64,000 bases of DNA, taken from contig JAXLRI010000005.1 in the NCBI GenBank assembly GCA_046331175.1, positions 372,001 to 436,000 on the forward strand. The letters run 5' to 3'. This DNA comes from JAWKIW01 sp046331175. Its GTDB lineage: Bacteria > Actinomycetota > Acidimicrobiia > Acidimicrobiales > Acidimicrobilacustridaceae. The notes under the pieces were generated by a model, which saw only the letters and a list, made by a program, of their open reading frames with translations, was not told the origin of the DNA and searched no databases. Positions 17,299 to 24,937 of the stretch are shown in pieces. The position numbers and the translations under genes are program-made. Numbering within the stretch: position 1 is the first letter of the stretch; every line of letters starts with the position of its first letter.

Positions 17299-18500
17299 CG
17301 GCGGACCCCGGCGGACGCCGGCCGTCGGCCGGGGCGCATGGCCGCGTCCCACACCTCGACGAACGGCCGGGAGCGGGTGACCCACAGGAGACCGTCGCTC
17401 CCGTCGCGGGGCACGTCGGCGGCGGCGGGATCCCACGCCGAGTCGTCGAAGCACACGACGGTCAGCGAGCCGAAGCGGGTGCGGAGGCGGACCAGGCGGT
17501 CGCGGTCGGTGGCGGGCAGGTGCGACGTGCACACCACCACGAGGGCACCCCCTGAGGACGATCGAGCCATCCGCTCGACCACCGGTTGGAAGGTGGCGTC
17601 GGGGCCGGCCTCGACGCTCGCCAGGTGCTCCATGATCGCCTCGATGTGGGCGTGGCCGGCGGCGAAGCCGGAGTCGGCCCCGTCGGTGGTGAGCAGACGG
17701 ACGAGGTCCTGGCGCCGGGCACCGGCGTTGACGATGCTCGCCGCCGCCGAGATCACCAGCTCGAGGCCCTCGGGCGTGGTGGCGGCGGCGCGCACGTCGG
17801 CGAGCACGGTGGCCCGGCCCTGCCACGGCAGCTCGTCCTGGCGCACCATGAGCTCGTCGTGGCGGGCGGTGGAGGGCCAGTGGACCCGGCGGAGGTCGTC
17901 GCCCACGACGTACTGGCGAAGTGCGTAGAAGTCCTCGCCGTTGCGGCCGAGGGCGTTGGGGTGCTCGGCGCCCGCCAGCGGGTCGTTGCCGGTGGTCTGG
18001 GGGACCGCGGCGATGTCGTCGATGTGGGGGTACACGGTGAGCTCGGACACCCCGCTCGCCGTCATCGACAGCTCGGCCATGCCGAACGGATCGCCGAAGG
18101 CCACCTTGAGGGGCCCGATCTCGAGCACGCCCCGCCGGTCGGTGGGCAGGCGGTAGGCGGCCTTGGCCACCCCGCCGGCGGCCAGGGGCCCGACCAGCAG
18201 CTTGGCGCCCCGGGTGCCCGACACCGCGTCGCGCAGGCCCAGCACCGGCGACGTCCGACCGCCCTGGTTCTCGACGCGCAGGTCGACGCGGCTCGGCGAC
18301 CCGGCGTGCACGCGCGGCGGGTGGAGCTCGCGGGTGACGTCGATCTTGAGCCGCCGCAGGGCGACGTAGGCGACGCAGACCAGGACGAGCGCGGCCAGGC
18401 AGGTGCCGAGCACGAACAGCTCGGTGGTGCCGAGGATCCGGCCCGCCGCGACGAACAGGATGGCCACCACCGCGCAGAACCATCCCTGGCGGGTCAGCAT
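17295..18500 (-). CDS. DUF58 domain protein
   Basis: Membrane-anchored protein of 401 residues. Two N-terminal helices (about residues 7-50) are followed by a beta-rich region and the DUF58 signature region GDPFGMAELS and VGDDLRRVHWPSTAR, then a VWA-like domain with VLADVRA and VVVCTSHLPA. DUF58 proteins accompany MoxR ATPases and are thought to be their partners or substrates. Start ATG at 18500 follows AGGTGG at good spacing. The stop overlaps the transglutaminase start by ATGA. Confidence 0.88.
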   Translation of the reverse strand: MLTRQGWFCAVVAILFVAAGRILGTTELFVLGTCLAALVLVCVAYVALRRLKIDVTRELHPPRVHAGSPSRVDLRVENQGGRTSPVLGLRDAVSGTRGAKLLVGPLAAGGVAKAAYRLPTDRRGVLEIGPLKVAFGDPFGMAELSMTASGVSELTVYPHIDDIAAVPQTTGNDPLAGAEHPNALGRNGEDFYALRQYVVGDDLRRVHWPSTARHDELMVRQDELPWQGRATVLADVRAAATTPEGLELVISAAASIVNAGARRQDLVRLLTTDGADSGFAAGHAHIEAIMEHLASVEAGPDATFQPVVERMARSSSGGALVVVCTSHLPATDRDRLVRLRTRFGSLTVVCFDDSAWDPAAADVPRDGSDGLLWVTRSRPFVEVWDAAMRPGRRPASAGVRR

Positions 18501-18528
18501 GGGACCACCTTCGCGCGGGGCCGGCGCC

Positions 18529-19503
18529 CTAGGACGTCGCGCCGGTGGGGACCGGCACGGCGGCGAGGATCTCCTCGACGGCGTCACCGGAGGTGATCCC
18601 CTGGAGCTGGGCCTCGGGCGTGACGAGGAGCCGGTGGGCCAGCACCGGCTGGGCCAGCGTCTTGATGTCGTCGGGGATGACGTAGGCCCGGCCCTGGGAC
18701 GCGGCCCGGGCCCGGGCGACGCGCTGCAGGCTGAGCGTGGCGCGCGGGGACATGCCGAGGGCCAGGTGCGGATGGCGGCGGGAGGCGTCGGCCAGGTCGA
18801 CCAGGTAGCTCTTCAGGCTCGGCGCCAGGTGCACCGTGCGCACCGCGTTGATCATCCCCTGGATGTCGGCGGCGGTGGCCACCGGTCCGATGTCGGCCAG
18901 GGTGTTGTGGTCGCCGTGGGCGTCGAGGATGTCGAGCTCGGCGTCCCGGGCCGGGTAGCCGACCGACACCCGCATGAGGAAGCGGTCGAGCTGGCTCTCT
19001 GGCAGCGGGTAGGTGCCCTCGTGCTCGATCGGGTTCTGGGTGGCGATCACCATGAACGGCGGGCCGAGCGGGTAGGTGACGTTGTCGACGGTGACCTGCC
19101 CCTCGGCCATCGCCTCGAGCAGCGCCGACTGGGTCTTCGGCGAGGCCCGGTTGATCTCGTCGCCCAGCACGATCGTGGCGAACACGGGGCCGGGCCGGAA
19201 CTCGAACTGGCCGTCGGCGCGGTTCCACACCGTCACGCCGACCACGTCGCTCGGGAGCAGGTCGGGCGTGAACTGCAGGCGCCCGAACGAGCAGTCGACC
19301 GAACGGGCCAGCGCCTTGGCCAGGCTGGTCTTGCCGACGCCGGGCACGTCCTCGATCAGCAGGTGCCCCTCGGAGACGAGGCACAGCAGGGTGAGCTCGA
19401 CGACCGCCGGCTTGCCCTGGATGACCTGCTCGATGTTGGCGCCGATCGCTCGGAACAGGTCCGAGAAGGTCGGGGTGCGCGCGGCGGTCTCCTGCGTGGT
19501 CAC
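18529..19503 (-). CDS. MoxR family AAA+ ATPase
   Basis: AAA+ chaperone-like ATPase of 324 residues. Walker A GVGKT at residues 55-59 (EDVPGVGKTSLAKAL), Walker B in VLGDEINRASPKTQ, sensor 1 in ATQNPIEHEGTYPLPE, an arginine-finger region DRFLMR, and sensor 2 in MSPRATLSLQR. The GTG start at 19503 follows AAGGAG by about 9 bases. It leads the MoxR-DUF58-TgpA operon. MoxR proteins usually help mature or activate VWA/DUF58 partners. Confidence 0.92.
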   Translation of the reverse strand: MTTQETAARTPTFSDLFRAIGANIEQVIQGKPAVVELTLLCLVSEGHLLIEDVPGVGKTSLAKALARSVDCSFGRLQFTPDLLPSDVVGVTVWNRADGQFEFRPGPVFATIVLGDEINRASPKTQSALLEAMAEGQVTVDNVTYPLGPPFMVIATQNPIEHEGTYPLPESQLDRFLMRVSVGYPARDAELDILDAHGDHNTLADIGPVATAADIQGMINAVRTVHLAPSLKSYLVDLADASRRHPHLALGMSPRATLSLQRVARARAASQGRAYVIPDDIKTLAQPVLAHRLLVTPEAQLQGITSGDAVEEILAAVPVPTGATS

Positions 19504-19611
19504 CGGGGCGGGCTCCTTGTGGTGGTCGGGGGCCGGGCGACCGCCCGGGTGGTGCGAAGCCCCATCAGGTTAGGCGGCCGGACGCCGTGCGCCTCGTCCC
19601 AGCGGCCGCGG

Positions 19612-19617
19612 TAGGTT
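19612..19617 (+). promoter_or_regulatory. -10 box (TAGGTT), near-leaderless
   Basis: TAGGTT ends 9 bases before the ATG of the ROK kinase gene at 19627. Confidence 0.4.
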
Positions 19618-19626
19618 CCGGCTCCG

Positions 19627-20646
19627 ATGTCCGACCCCGCGCCGCCGCCCCCACCGACCGCCGCAGCGGGGACGACCACCACGGGCTCCGCCCCCGACGC
19701 GGGCGACGCCGAGGTCGTCCTGGCCATCGACATCGGCGGGACGAAGATGGCGACCGGCCTCGTCACCCGCCATGGCGAGGTGCTGCTTCGCCGCCAGGTC
19801 GCCACCCCGGCCACGGCGGGGGCCGAGCTGCTCTGGGAGGTGCTGGCGGCGCTCGTGGGCGAGGTGCGCGCCGACGGGAGCCGACGGGGAGCACCCGAGC
19901 CGGTGGCCTGCGGTGTGGGCTGCGGCGGGCCGATGACCCGGGGCGGAGCCGCCGTCTCCCCGGTCAACATCCCGGGGTGGCGGGGGTTCGCGCTGCACGA
20001 CCACCTCGCCCGCCTCACCGGCCTCACCACGGTCGTCGACAACGACGCCAAGGCCCTGGCCCTCGGCGAGGGCTGGCGGGGCGCCGCGGTCGGGGTGGCC
20101 GACTACGTGGGGATGGTGGTGTCCACCGGCGTCGGCGGCGGCCTCGTGACCGACGGCCGGCTGCTCGACGGCGCCGACGGCAACGCCGGCCACATCGGCC
20201 ACGTCATCGTCGAGCCCGATGGCCACCGCTGCGGCTGCGGGGCCCGGGGCTGCCTCGAGGCCGAGGCATCGGGCACGGCGATCGCCCGCATCACCGGGCG
20301 CCCGGCCGCCGAGGCCACGCCCGACGTCGTCGAGCGCACCGGCACCATGGTGGGCCGGGCGGTGGCGTCGGTGGCGGTGCTGCTCGACCTGCGGCTGGCG
20401 GTGGTGGCCGGCTCGGTGGCCCTCGGCTTCGGCGACCCCTTCTTCGCCGCCGCGCAGGCCGAGATCGATCGCCGGGCCCGCCTCGACTACGCGCGGGGCA
20501 CGGTCATCCGCCCGGCCGGGCTGGGTGCCGATGGCCCCCTCGTGGGCGCCGCCGCCGTCGCCTGGGCCCACCTGGGCGACCCGATCCTCGGCGCGGCCGC
20601 CCCCCGCCGCGGTGGGGTCGGCGCCGACGGCCCACCGGTAGGGTGA
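19627..20646 (+). CDS. ROK family sugar kinase (glucokinase-like)
   Basis: Cytoplasmic hexose kinase, probably glucose to glucose 6-phosphate, of 339 residues. A Pro/Ala/Thr-rich N-terminal extension of about 28 residues precedes the phosphate-1 loop AIDIGGTKMATGL. Catalytic Asp lies in VVDNDAKALALGE, the ROK signature region in VVSTGVGGGLV...GNAGHIGH, and the zinc site CGCGARGCLE is complete. The last 20 residues are Gly/Ala-rich. The extension is encoded in-frame downstream of a -10 box, so it is probably translated. The end of the gene carries the -10 box of the next small ORF. Confidence 0.88.
   Translation: MSDPAPPPPPTAAAGTTTTGSAPDAGDAEVVLAIDIGGTKMATGLVTRHGEVLLRRQVATPATAGAELLWEVLAALVGEVRADGSRRGAPEPVACGVGCGGPMTRGGAAVSPVNIPGWRGFALHDHLARLTGLTTVVDNDAKALALGEGWRGAAVGVADYVGMVVSTGVGGGLVTDGRLLDGADGNAGHIGHVIVEPDGHRCGCGARGCLEAEASGTAIARITGRPAAEATPDVVERTGTMVGRAVASVAVLLDLRLAVVAGSVALGFGDPFFAAAQAEIDRRARLDYARGTVIRPAGLGADGPLVGAAAVAWAHLGDPILGAAAPRRGGVGADGPPVG
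20639..20644 (+). promoter_or_regulatory. -10 box (TAGGGT) inside the ROK gene end
   Basis: TAGGGT overlaps the last codons and stop of the ROK gene and ends 7 bases before an ATG at 20652 that opens an 11-codon ORF. Confidence 0.4.
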
Positions 20647-20651
20647 CCACC

Positions 20652-20687
20652 ATGGCTGGCTCGTGCACGTCGGCGGGCGTCGGATGA
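20652..20687 (+). CDS. Possible leaderless 11-residue upstream ORF
   Basis: ATG at 20652 opens an 11-residue ORF, MAGSCTSAGVG, whose TGA overlaps the ATG of the next gene in the arrangement ATGA. A TAGGGT -10 box lies 7 bases before it, so the mRNA would begin at this codon. It contains one cysteine. Leaderless upstream ORFs that control a coupled downstream gene are known in mycobacteria; here the role is inferred. It may instead be chance. Confidence 0.4.
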   Translation: MAGSCTSAGVG

Positions 20688-21001
20688 GTCGCTCCACCGG
20701 CTCCTCGGGGTCCACCGGGACATCGGCGTCCCTGCCGGTGTCCCCGTCGGCGCTGGCGCGGGTCGTGACGGCGGTGCTCCGGCGGCCCTCGCTGTGGGGC
20801 ACCGCCCTGCGCCAGGTGCTCGTGCTGGCCCCGGACGGGTGGTGGCGGCGGGCCCCGTGGCTGCCGCTGCCCGATCCCGCCTACCTCCGCTTCCGCCTGC
20901 AGACGATGTACGGCGACCCCGGCCACGCCCCCGAGCCCGACGACCTCGTGACCTACCTGCAGTGGTGCCGGGCCTGGCCCGAGGTCGCCCGCCGTCGCTG
21001 A
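20684..21001 (+). CDS. Conserved-looking hypothetical protein
   Basis: A 105-residue soluble protein with a Ser/Thr/Gly-rich first 18 residues and then a compact domain with PDGWWRRAPWLPLPDPAYL, RFRLQTMYGD and DLVTYLQWCRAWPE. The Trp/Pro-rich body looks like a small conserved actinobacterial family, but I cannot name it. No signal peptide or metal motif. The ATG at 20684 overlaps the stop of an upstream 11-codon ORF; an in-frame GTG at 20663 is an alternative start. Confidence 0.65.
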   Translation: MSRSTGSSGSTGTSASLPVSPSALARVVTAVLRRPSLWGTALRQVLVLAPDGWWRRAPWLPLPDPAYLRFRLQTMYGDPGHAPEPDDLVTYLQWCRAWPEVARRR

Positions 21002-21156
21002 CCGACCGTCCGGACCGGCCGGCCGTCGTGCCGCGCCGGCCCGAGGCCCGGGCGACGAGCACCGGGCCGGCGGGCGCCGCCTCGGCACCGTCGGACCGCC
21101 CCGTGGCGGTGGCGTGGCCGGTTCCAAAACCCGGGTCGCGTCCGGGGTGCCGGCAC

Positions 21157-21162
21157 TAGCCT
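21157..21162 (+). promoter_or_regulatory. -10 box (TAGCCT), near-leaderless
   Basis: TAGCCT ends 9 bases before the ATG of the HNH gene at 21172. Confidence 0.42.
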
Positions 21163-21171
21163 GACGGGGCG

Positions 21172-21681
21172 ATGCGCCGGTCCCTCGTCCTCAACGCGAC
21201 GTACGAGCCGCTCGGCGTGGTGTCGGGCCGGCGGGCCGCGGTCCTCGTCCTGGCCGACAAGGCCGAGGCGCTGCACGAGTCGGGCGAGGCGCTGCGGGCC
21301 GAGCGGATCGCCCTGCCCGTGCCGAGCGTCATCCGCCTGCGCACCTTCGTGCGCGTGCCCCGCGAGCGCCGGGCGGCCCTCAGCCGTCGGGCGGTGTTCC
21401 TGCGCGACGGCGGTCGCTGCCAGTACTGCGGCACCCGGGCCGAGAGCATCGACCACGTGGTGCCCCGGTCCAAGGGTGGGCCCCACACGTGGGAGAACGT
21501 GGTGGCCGCCTGCCGCCGGTGCAACACCGTGAAGCGCGATCGCCTCCTCGAGGAGACGGCCATGCGGCTGAAGCGCCTGCCTCGCGCCCCCCGCCACGGC
21601 GGGTGGGTGGTGGTGGCCGGCCACGAGGTGCCCGACGACTGGGCGCCGTACCTCGGTCCGGCCGGCGCGCTGTCGGCGTGA
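21172..21681 (+). CDS. HNH endonuclease domain protein
   Basis: A 169-residue protein of a widespread actinobacterial/cyanobacterial HNH type. N-terminal region begins RRSLVLNATYEPL. The HNH core has two zinc CxxC pairs, Cys83/Cys86 (CQYCG) and Cys114/Cys117 (CRRCN), the active IDHVVPRSKGG with His95, and Asn109. These stand-alone HNH proteins have no assigned cellular role and are not linked to a restriction system here. The stop overlaps the next start by GTGA, coupling it to the OSBS-like gene. Confidence 0.87.
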   Translation: MRRSLVLNATYEPLGVVSGRRAAVLVLADKAEALHESGEALRAERIALPVPSVIRLRTFVRVPRERRAALSRRAVFLRDGGRCQYCGTRAESIDHVVPRSKGGPHTWENVVAACRRCNTVKRDRLLEETAMRLKRLPRAPRHGGWVVVAGHEVPDDWAPYLGPAGALSA

Positions 21682-22889
21682 CCACCGGGGCGGCGGGCGG
21701 CGCCGGTCGAGCCGACGGCCGGGGTGTCGACGGCCACGGCGGCGAGCTGCTGGTGGGATCGCTGCCGGAGGCGGCCCGTCGGGCGGGCATCACCCACCTC
21801 GACCTGCACCACGTGCACACGCCCCTGCGGTCACCGTTCACCGCCGCCCACGGGACCGAGTCCGACCGGGAGGTCGTGCTGGTGCGGGCGACGGCCGACG
21901 ACGGTGCCGAGGGCTGGGGCGAGTGCGACACCCTGTCGACGGCCACCTACACGGCCGAGTGGACCGCCGGGGCGTTCGTCGCCCTGCGAGACGCGCTGGG
22001 CCCGGCGGCGCTGGCCGGCGACGACGTCGAGTGGATCGCCATGGCGTCGGCGCACCCGATGGCGGCCGCAGCCGTGGAGCTGGCCGTCGTCGACCTCACG
22101 TTGCGGCGCGCCGGTCGGTCCCTGGCCGCGGCCCTCGGAGCGTCGTGCCGCGAGGTGCCCGCGGCGGTCGTGCTCGGCCGGCCGGCGACCGTCGACGACC
22201 TGCTGGCGGCGGTCGGCGCCGCGGTCGAGGCCGGCGCGCCGCTGGTCAAGGTGAAGGTCGCCCCCGGTTGGTTCGCCGAGCCCCTCGCTGCCGTCCGGGC
22301 CGCCTTCGCCGACCTGGCCCTGGCCGCCGACGCCAACGGCTCGTTCGCGGTCGACGACCTTCCCGACGTCGCCACCACGGCCACGTCCCTCGGGCTGGCC
22401 TACCTCGAGCAGCCGGTGTCGCCGACCGCCGACGCCGCGCTCGCCGGGTGGCCGTCCGGTGCGCCGCCGGTGGTGGTCGACGAGTCCGTCGGCGGACCCG
22501 ACGACGTCGTCCGCATCGCCGGCATCGGCACCCCCGTGCCGTCGGGTGTGAACGTGAAGCCGGCCCGGGTCGGCGGCCTGCGGGCGGCGATGGCGGTGGT
22601 CGACACCTGTCGGCGGACCGGGGCGCCCGTGCTGGTGGGCGGGATGCTCGAGCTGGGCGTCGGCCGGGCGGCGGCGGTGGCGCTCGCCGCCAGGGTCGCC
22701 GACGAGGGCGCCGCCTGGCCCACCGACGTCGGCCCGTCGGGTCGCTACGTCGATGCCGACGTCACCGAGCCGGTGCTCGCCGGCGGGCCGGGCACCGTGG
22801 CGGTGCCGGTCGGGCCGGGCATCGGGCGGACGCCGGTGGCCGAGCGCCTCGACGCCGCCACCCTGCAGGTCGCCACGGTCGTCCGATGA
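21678..22889 (+). CDS. Enolase-superfamily enzyme, o-succinylbenzoate synthase-like
   Basis: A 403-residue member of the muconate-lactonising/OSBS subgroup. All catalytic residues are visible: Lys191 and Lys193 (KVKVAP), metal ligands Asp218 (ADANGSF), Glu244 (YLEQPVS) and Asp268 (VVDESVGG), and Lys294 (VNVKPARVGG). OSBS (MenC) makes o-succinylbenzoate for menaquinone, but the family also includes N-acylamino acid racemases and dipeptide epimerases, and no other men gene is in the window. About 35 residues of poorly conserved N terminus precede the first strand (THLDLHHVHTPL), so a later GTG near 21753 is possible; the GTGA overlap with the HNH gene favours 21678. Confidence 0.8.
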   Translation: MTTGAAGGAGRADGRGVDGHGGELLVGSLPEAARRAGITHLDLHHVHTPLRSPFTAAHGTESDREVVLVRATADDGAEGWGECDTLSTATYTAEWTAGAFVALRDALGPAALAGDDVEWIAMASAHPMAAAAVELAVVDLTLRRAGRSLAAALGASCREVPAAVVLGRPATVDDLLAAVGAAVEAGAPLVKVKVAPGWFAEPLAAVRAAFADLALAADANGSFAVDDLPDVATTATSLGLAYLEQPVSPTADAALAGWPSGAPPVVVDESVGGPDDVVRIAGIGTPVPSGVNVKPARVGGLRAAMAVVDTCRRTGAPVLVGGMLELGVGRAAAVALAARVADEGAAWPTDVGPSGRYVDADVTEPVLAGGPGTVAVPVGPGIGRTPVAERLDAATLQVATVVR

Positions 22890-22972
22890 TCGACGGGGCC
22901 GAGGCGGGGTCGAACGTCGGCGCGACGAGCGGCTCGGACGGCCGCCGCGCCACCACGCCGGGGGGCTGGTGA
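22886..22972 (+). CDS. Possible 28-residue coupled small protein
   Basis: The ORF starts with ATG overlapping the previous stop (ATGA at 22886-22889) and ends with TGA overlapping the next start (GTGA at 22969-22972), so both junctions are four-base couplings. Every codon ends in G or C, as in real genes of this genome. The product is Gly/Ala/Ser/Thr-rich, starts MIDGAEAGSNVG and ends TTPGGW; no domain or membrane segment. It could be a genuine micro-protein or a translational bridge to the lipoate-ligase-like gene. Confidence 0.45.
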   Translation: MIDGAEAGSNVGATSGSDGRRATTPGGW

Positions 22973-23724
22973 CCGCCCCGGCCGCCTGGGGTCGGCGCGA
23001 CCGACGAGGTGGCGCCGACGAGCTCCACGGCCTCGACCTGGATGCGAGCGAGGGACCGTCGGTGTGGCGCCTGTCGATCGATCGTCCCGCCGTCGTCCTG
23101 GGCAGCGCCCAGCCCGCCGCCGACGTCGATGTGCCGCTCGCCTCCCGCCTCGGGTTCGGCATCGCCCGTCGGCGCAGCGGGGGAGGGGCGGTGGTGCTCG
23201 TGCCGGGGGAGGTGGTGTGGTGCGACCTGGCCGTGCCGGCCGGCGACGCCGCCGCCGTCGTCGACGTCGGCGGCCAGTTCGTGGCGGCGGGGGAGCGGTG
23301 GCGCGCCGCGCTGGGGGCGTGCGGGGTCGCCACGGACCGCCTGGCGGTCCTCCCGGGCGGCACCCGGCCGGGCATCCTCGGCCGGGTGGTGTGCTTCGGC
23401 GGCCTCGGGCCCGGGGAGGTGGTCCAGCGCTCGCCCCGGGCCGGCGCCGCCGGCCCCGACGGGGCCAAGCTGGTCGGCCTGAGCCAGCGCCGGACGCGGG
23501 CCGGCGTGCGGGTCCAGGGGCTCGTGCACCGCCGCCTCGACGCCGGGCGCACCGCGGCGCTGCTGGCTCCCGGGCTGCGGCGGGTCGGCCTCGACCCCGA
23601 CCGCGCCGCCGCCGAGCTGGTCGCGAAGGTGGCGACGATCGACGTCGACGAGGTCGCCCTGGCCGACGCGCTGGCCGACGTCGACGTCCCGGGCGCCGGG
23701 TCGCCCCCGCCAGACGAGCGGTAG
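22969..23724 (+). CDS. Lipoate-protein ligase A-like (biotin/lipoate A/B fold)
   Basis: A 251-residue protein of the BPL/LPL catalytic fold. The signature RRRSGGGAVVLVPGEVVW matches the RRxSGGGAVYHD region of LplA, PAVVLGSAQ matches its ligand strand, and GAKLVGLSQRRTRAGV carries the lysine of the LplA KxxG motif. The C-terminal part is short, so it may be an actinobacterial octanoyl/lipoyl transferase variant or a relative with another acid. There is no lipoate gene nearby to support a pathway. The GTG at 22969 overlaps the stop of a 28-codon ORF. Confidence 0.75.
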   Translation: MTAPAAWGRRDRRGGADELHGLDLDASEGPSVWRLSIDRPAVVLGSAQPAADVDVPLASRLGFGIARRRSGGGAVVLVPGEVVWCDLAVPAGDAAAVVDVGGQFVAAGERWRAALGACGVATDRLAVLPGGTRPGILGRVVCFGGLGPGEVVQRSPRAGAAGPDGAKLVGLSQRRTRAGVRVQGLVHRRLDAGRTAALLAPGLRRVGLDPDRAAAELVAKVATIDVDEVALADALADVDVPGAGSPPPDER

Positions 23725-23727
23725 CGT
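23722..23727 (+). promoter_or_regulatory. -10 box (TAGCGT), leaderless
   Basis: TAGCGT begins with the stop codon of the preceding gene and ends 6 bases before the ATG at 23734. Confidence 0.42.
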
Positions 23728-23733
23728 CCGGCC

Positions 23734-24396
23734 ATGGCCGACGCACCCAAGTCCTTCCTGCTGACCCCCGAGCTGCACCGCTACGTCGTCGACCACAGCA
23801 CGCCGGTCGATCCCGTGGCGGCATCCCTGATCGCCGAGACGGCGGCGCTCGGACCGATCTCGGGCATGCAGGTGGCCCCCGAACAGGGGGCGCTGCTCGG
23901 GGTGCTGGCCGCGGCCATGGGGGCGCGCACCGTCGTGGAGGTCGGCACCTTCACCGGCTACTCCACCCTCTGCCTGGCCCGGGGGGTCGGGCCCGCGGGG
24001 CGGGTCCACGCCCACGACGTCTCCGACGAGTGGACCGCCGTGGGGCGGCGGCACTGGGAGGAGGCCGGCATCGCCGACCGCATCGAGCTGCGCCTCGGCC
24101 CGGCCGCCGACACGCTGGCGACGCTGGAGACCGCCGCCCCGGTCGACCTCGCCTTCATCGACGCCGACAAGCCCGGGTACGCCACCTACCTCGACCTGCT
24201 GCACCCCCGGATGCGCGCCGGCGGGCTGATCCTCGTCGACAACACGCTGTGGAGCGGCCGGGTCCTCGACCCGTCGGCGACCGACGACGACACCGTGGCC
24301 CTGCGCGCCTTCAACGACGCCGTGGCGACCGACGACCGCTTCGAGGCCGTGCTGGCTCCGATCGCCGACGGCCTGACGTTCCTGCTCGTGCGCTGA
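23734..24396 (+). CDS. O-methyltransferase (caffeoyl-CoA OMT-like family)
   Basis: SAM-dependent class I methyltransferase of 220 residues. SAM motif I is VVEVGTFTGYSTLCLARG, the metal/substrate Asp motif is LAFIDADKPGYATYLD, and GGLILVDNTLWSGRV follows, all typical of the small metal-dependent catechol/caffeoyl-CoA O-methyltransferase family. The substrate is unknown. The stop codon lies inside the first unit of a 55-base tandem repeat, so 3'-end copies (…LLLVC stop) follow out of the gene. ATG start is preceded by a -10 box at leaderless spacing. Confidence 0.88.
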   Translation: MADAPKSFLLTPELHRYVVDHSTPVDPVAASLIAETAALGPISGMQVAPEQGALLGVLAAAMGARTVVEVGTFTGYSTLCLARGVGPAGRVHAHDVSDEWTAVGRRHWEEAGIADRIELRLGPAADTLATLETAAPVDLAFIDADKPGYATYLDLLHPRMRAGGLILVDNTLWSGRVLDPSATDDDTVALRAFNDAVATDDRFEAVLAPIADGLTFLLVR

Positions 24397-24612
24397 CGGG
24401 TGCCGTGGCGGGCGCCAGGTGGCCGGGGTGACGTTGCTGCTCGTGTGCTGACGGGTGCCGTGGCGGGCGCCAGGTGGCCGGGGTGACGTTGCTGCTCGTG
24501 TGCTGACGGGTGCCGTGGCGGGCGCCAGGTGGCCGGGGTGACGTTGCTGCTCGTGTGCTGACGGGTGCGGTGGTGGGCGCCAGCAGACCGGGGTGACGTT
24601 CCTGCTCGCGCG
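24375..24612 (+). repeat. 55-base tandem repeat spanning the methyltransferase stop codon
   Basis: Four 55-base units at 24375-24429, 24430-24484, 24485-24539 and 24540-24594, plus a partial fifth. Each begins GACGTT(C/G)CTGCTCGTG and contains TGA CGGGTGCCGTGGCGGGCG. Units 2 and 3 are nearly identical, and unit 4 has diverged (GGTGGTGGGCGCCAGCAG). The first unit contains the last seven codons and stop of the methyltransferase, so the array was born from a gene end. It sits between that gene and the mraZ promoter. Confidence 0.92.
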
Positions 24613-24735
24613 CGCCGTGCACCGACCCCGCCCGCAGGGCCGACGGCGGGCGGCGGATCAGGCCCTCGCGCGCTCCGCGCGGCTGCCCTCACGAAGGGTG
24701 TGGGGGGCGGACGCGGGGCGCGGTGGGACCAGCGG

Positions 24736-24780
24736 TTGACCTGGTGGGGGGAAGTGGCATAGAGTGGAGCGCAGTGGGGC
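24736..24780 (+). promoter_or_regulatory. mraZ/dcw promoter with four MraZ boxes
   Basis: Promoter TTGACC (24736-24741), 18-base spacer, TAGAGT (24760-24765). Superimposed are four GTGG boxes starting at 24744, 24754, 24764 and 24774, exactly 10 bases apart. Published MraZ boxes are TGGGN repeats with the same 10-base period, and MraZ represses its own operon. The boxes cover the spacer, the -10 and the start site, ideal for autorepression. Confidence 0.75.
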
Positions 24781-24937
24781 CCAGGGGTGGACTTCTTCCC
24801 AGTCGTCTTCTCGTCCGGCAACGGCGCCGGGCGCCTCGCTCAACCGAAGGCTCGGACCGCTCCGGCGGGACGGGCACCAGGCACGGTCCCGAGACGGTCA
24901 CCCGCACTCGGAGGCGCCGACCGGTGGAGAAGGCATC

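Noticed and set aside
24397..24620. 55-base repeats considered as a CRISPR array
   Set aside because: Units are contiguous with no unique spacers and include gene sequence; a plain tandem repeat.
24764..24937. In-frame N-terminal extension of MraZ from an upstream GTG
   Set aside because: The GTG lies inside the -10 box and the extension has no MraZ homology; GTG 24938 has the ribosome site and the conserved start.
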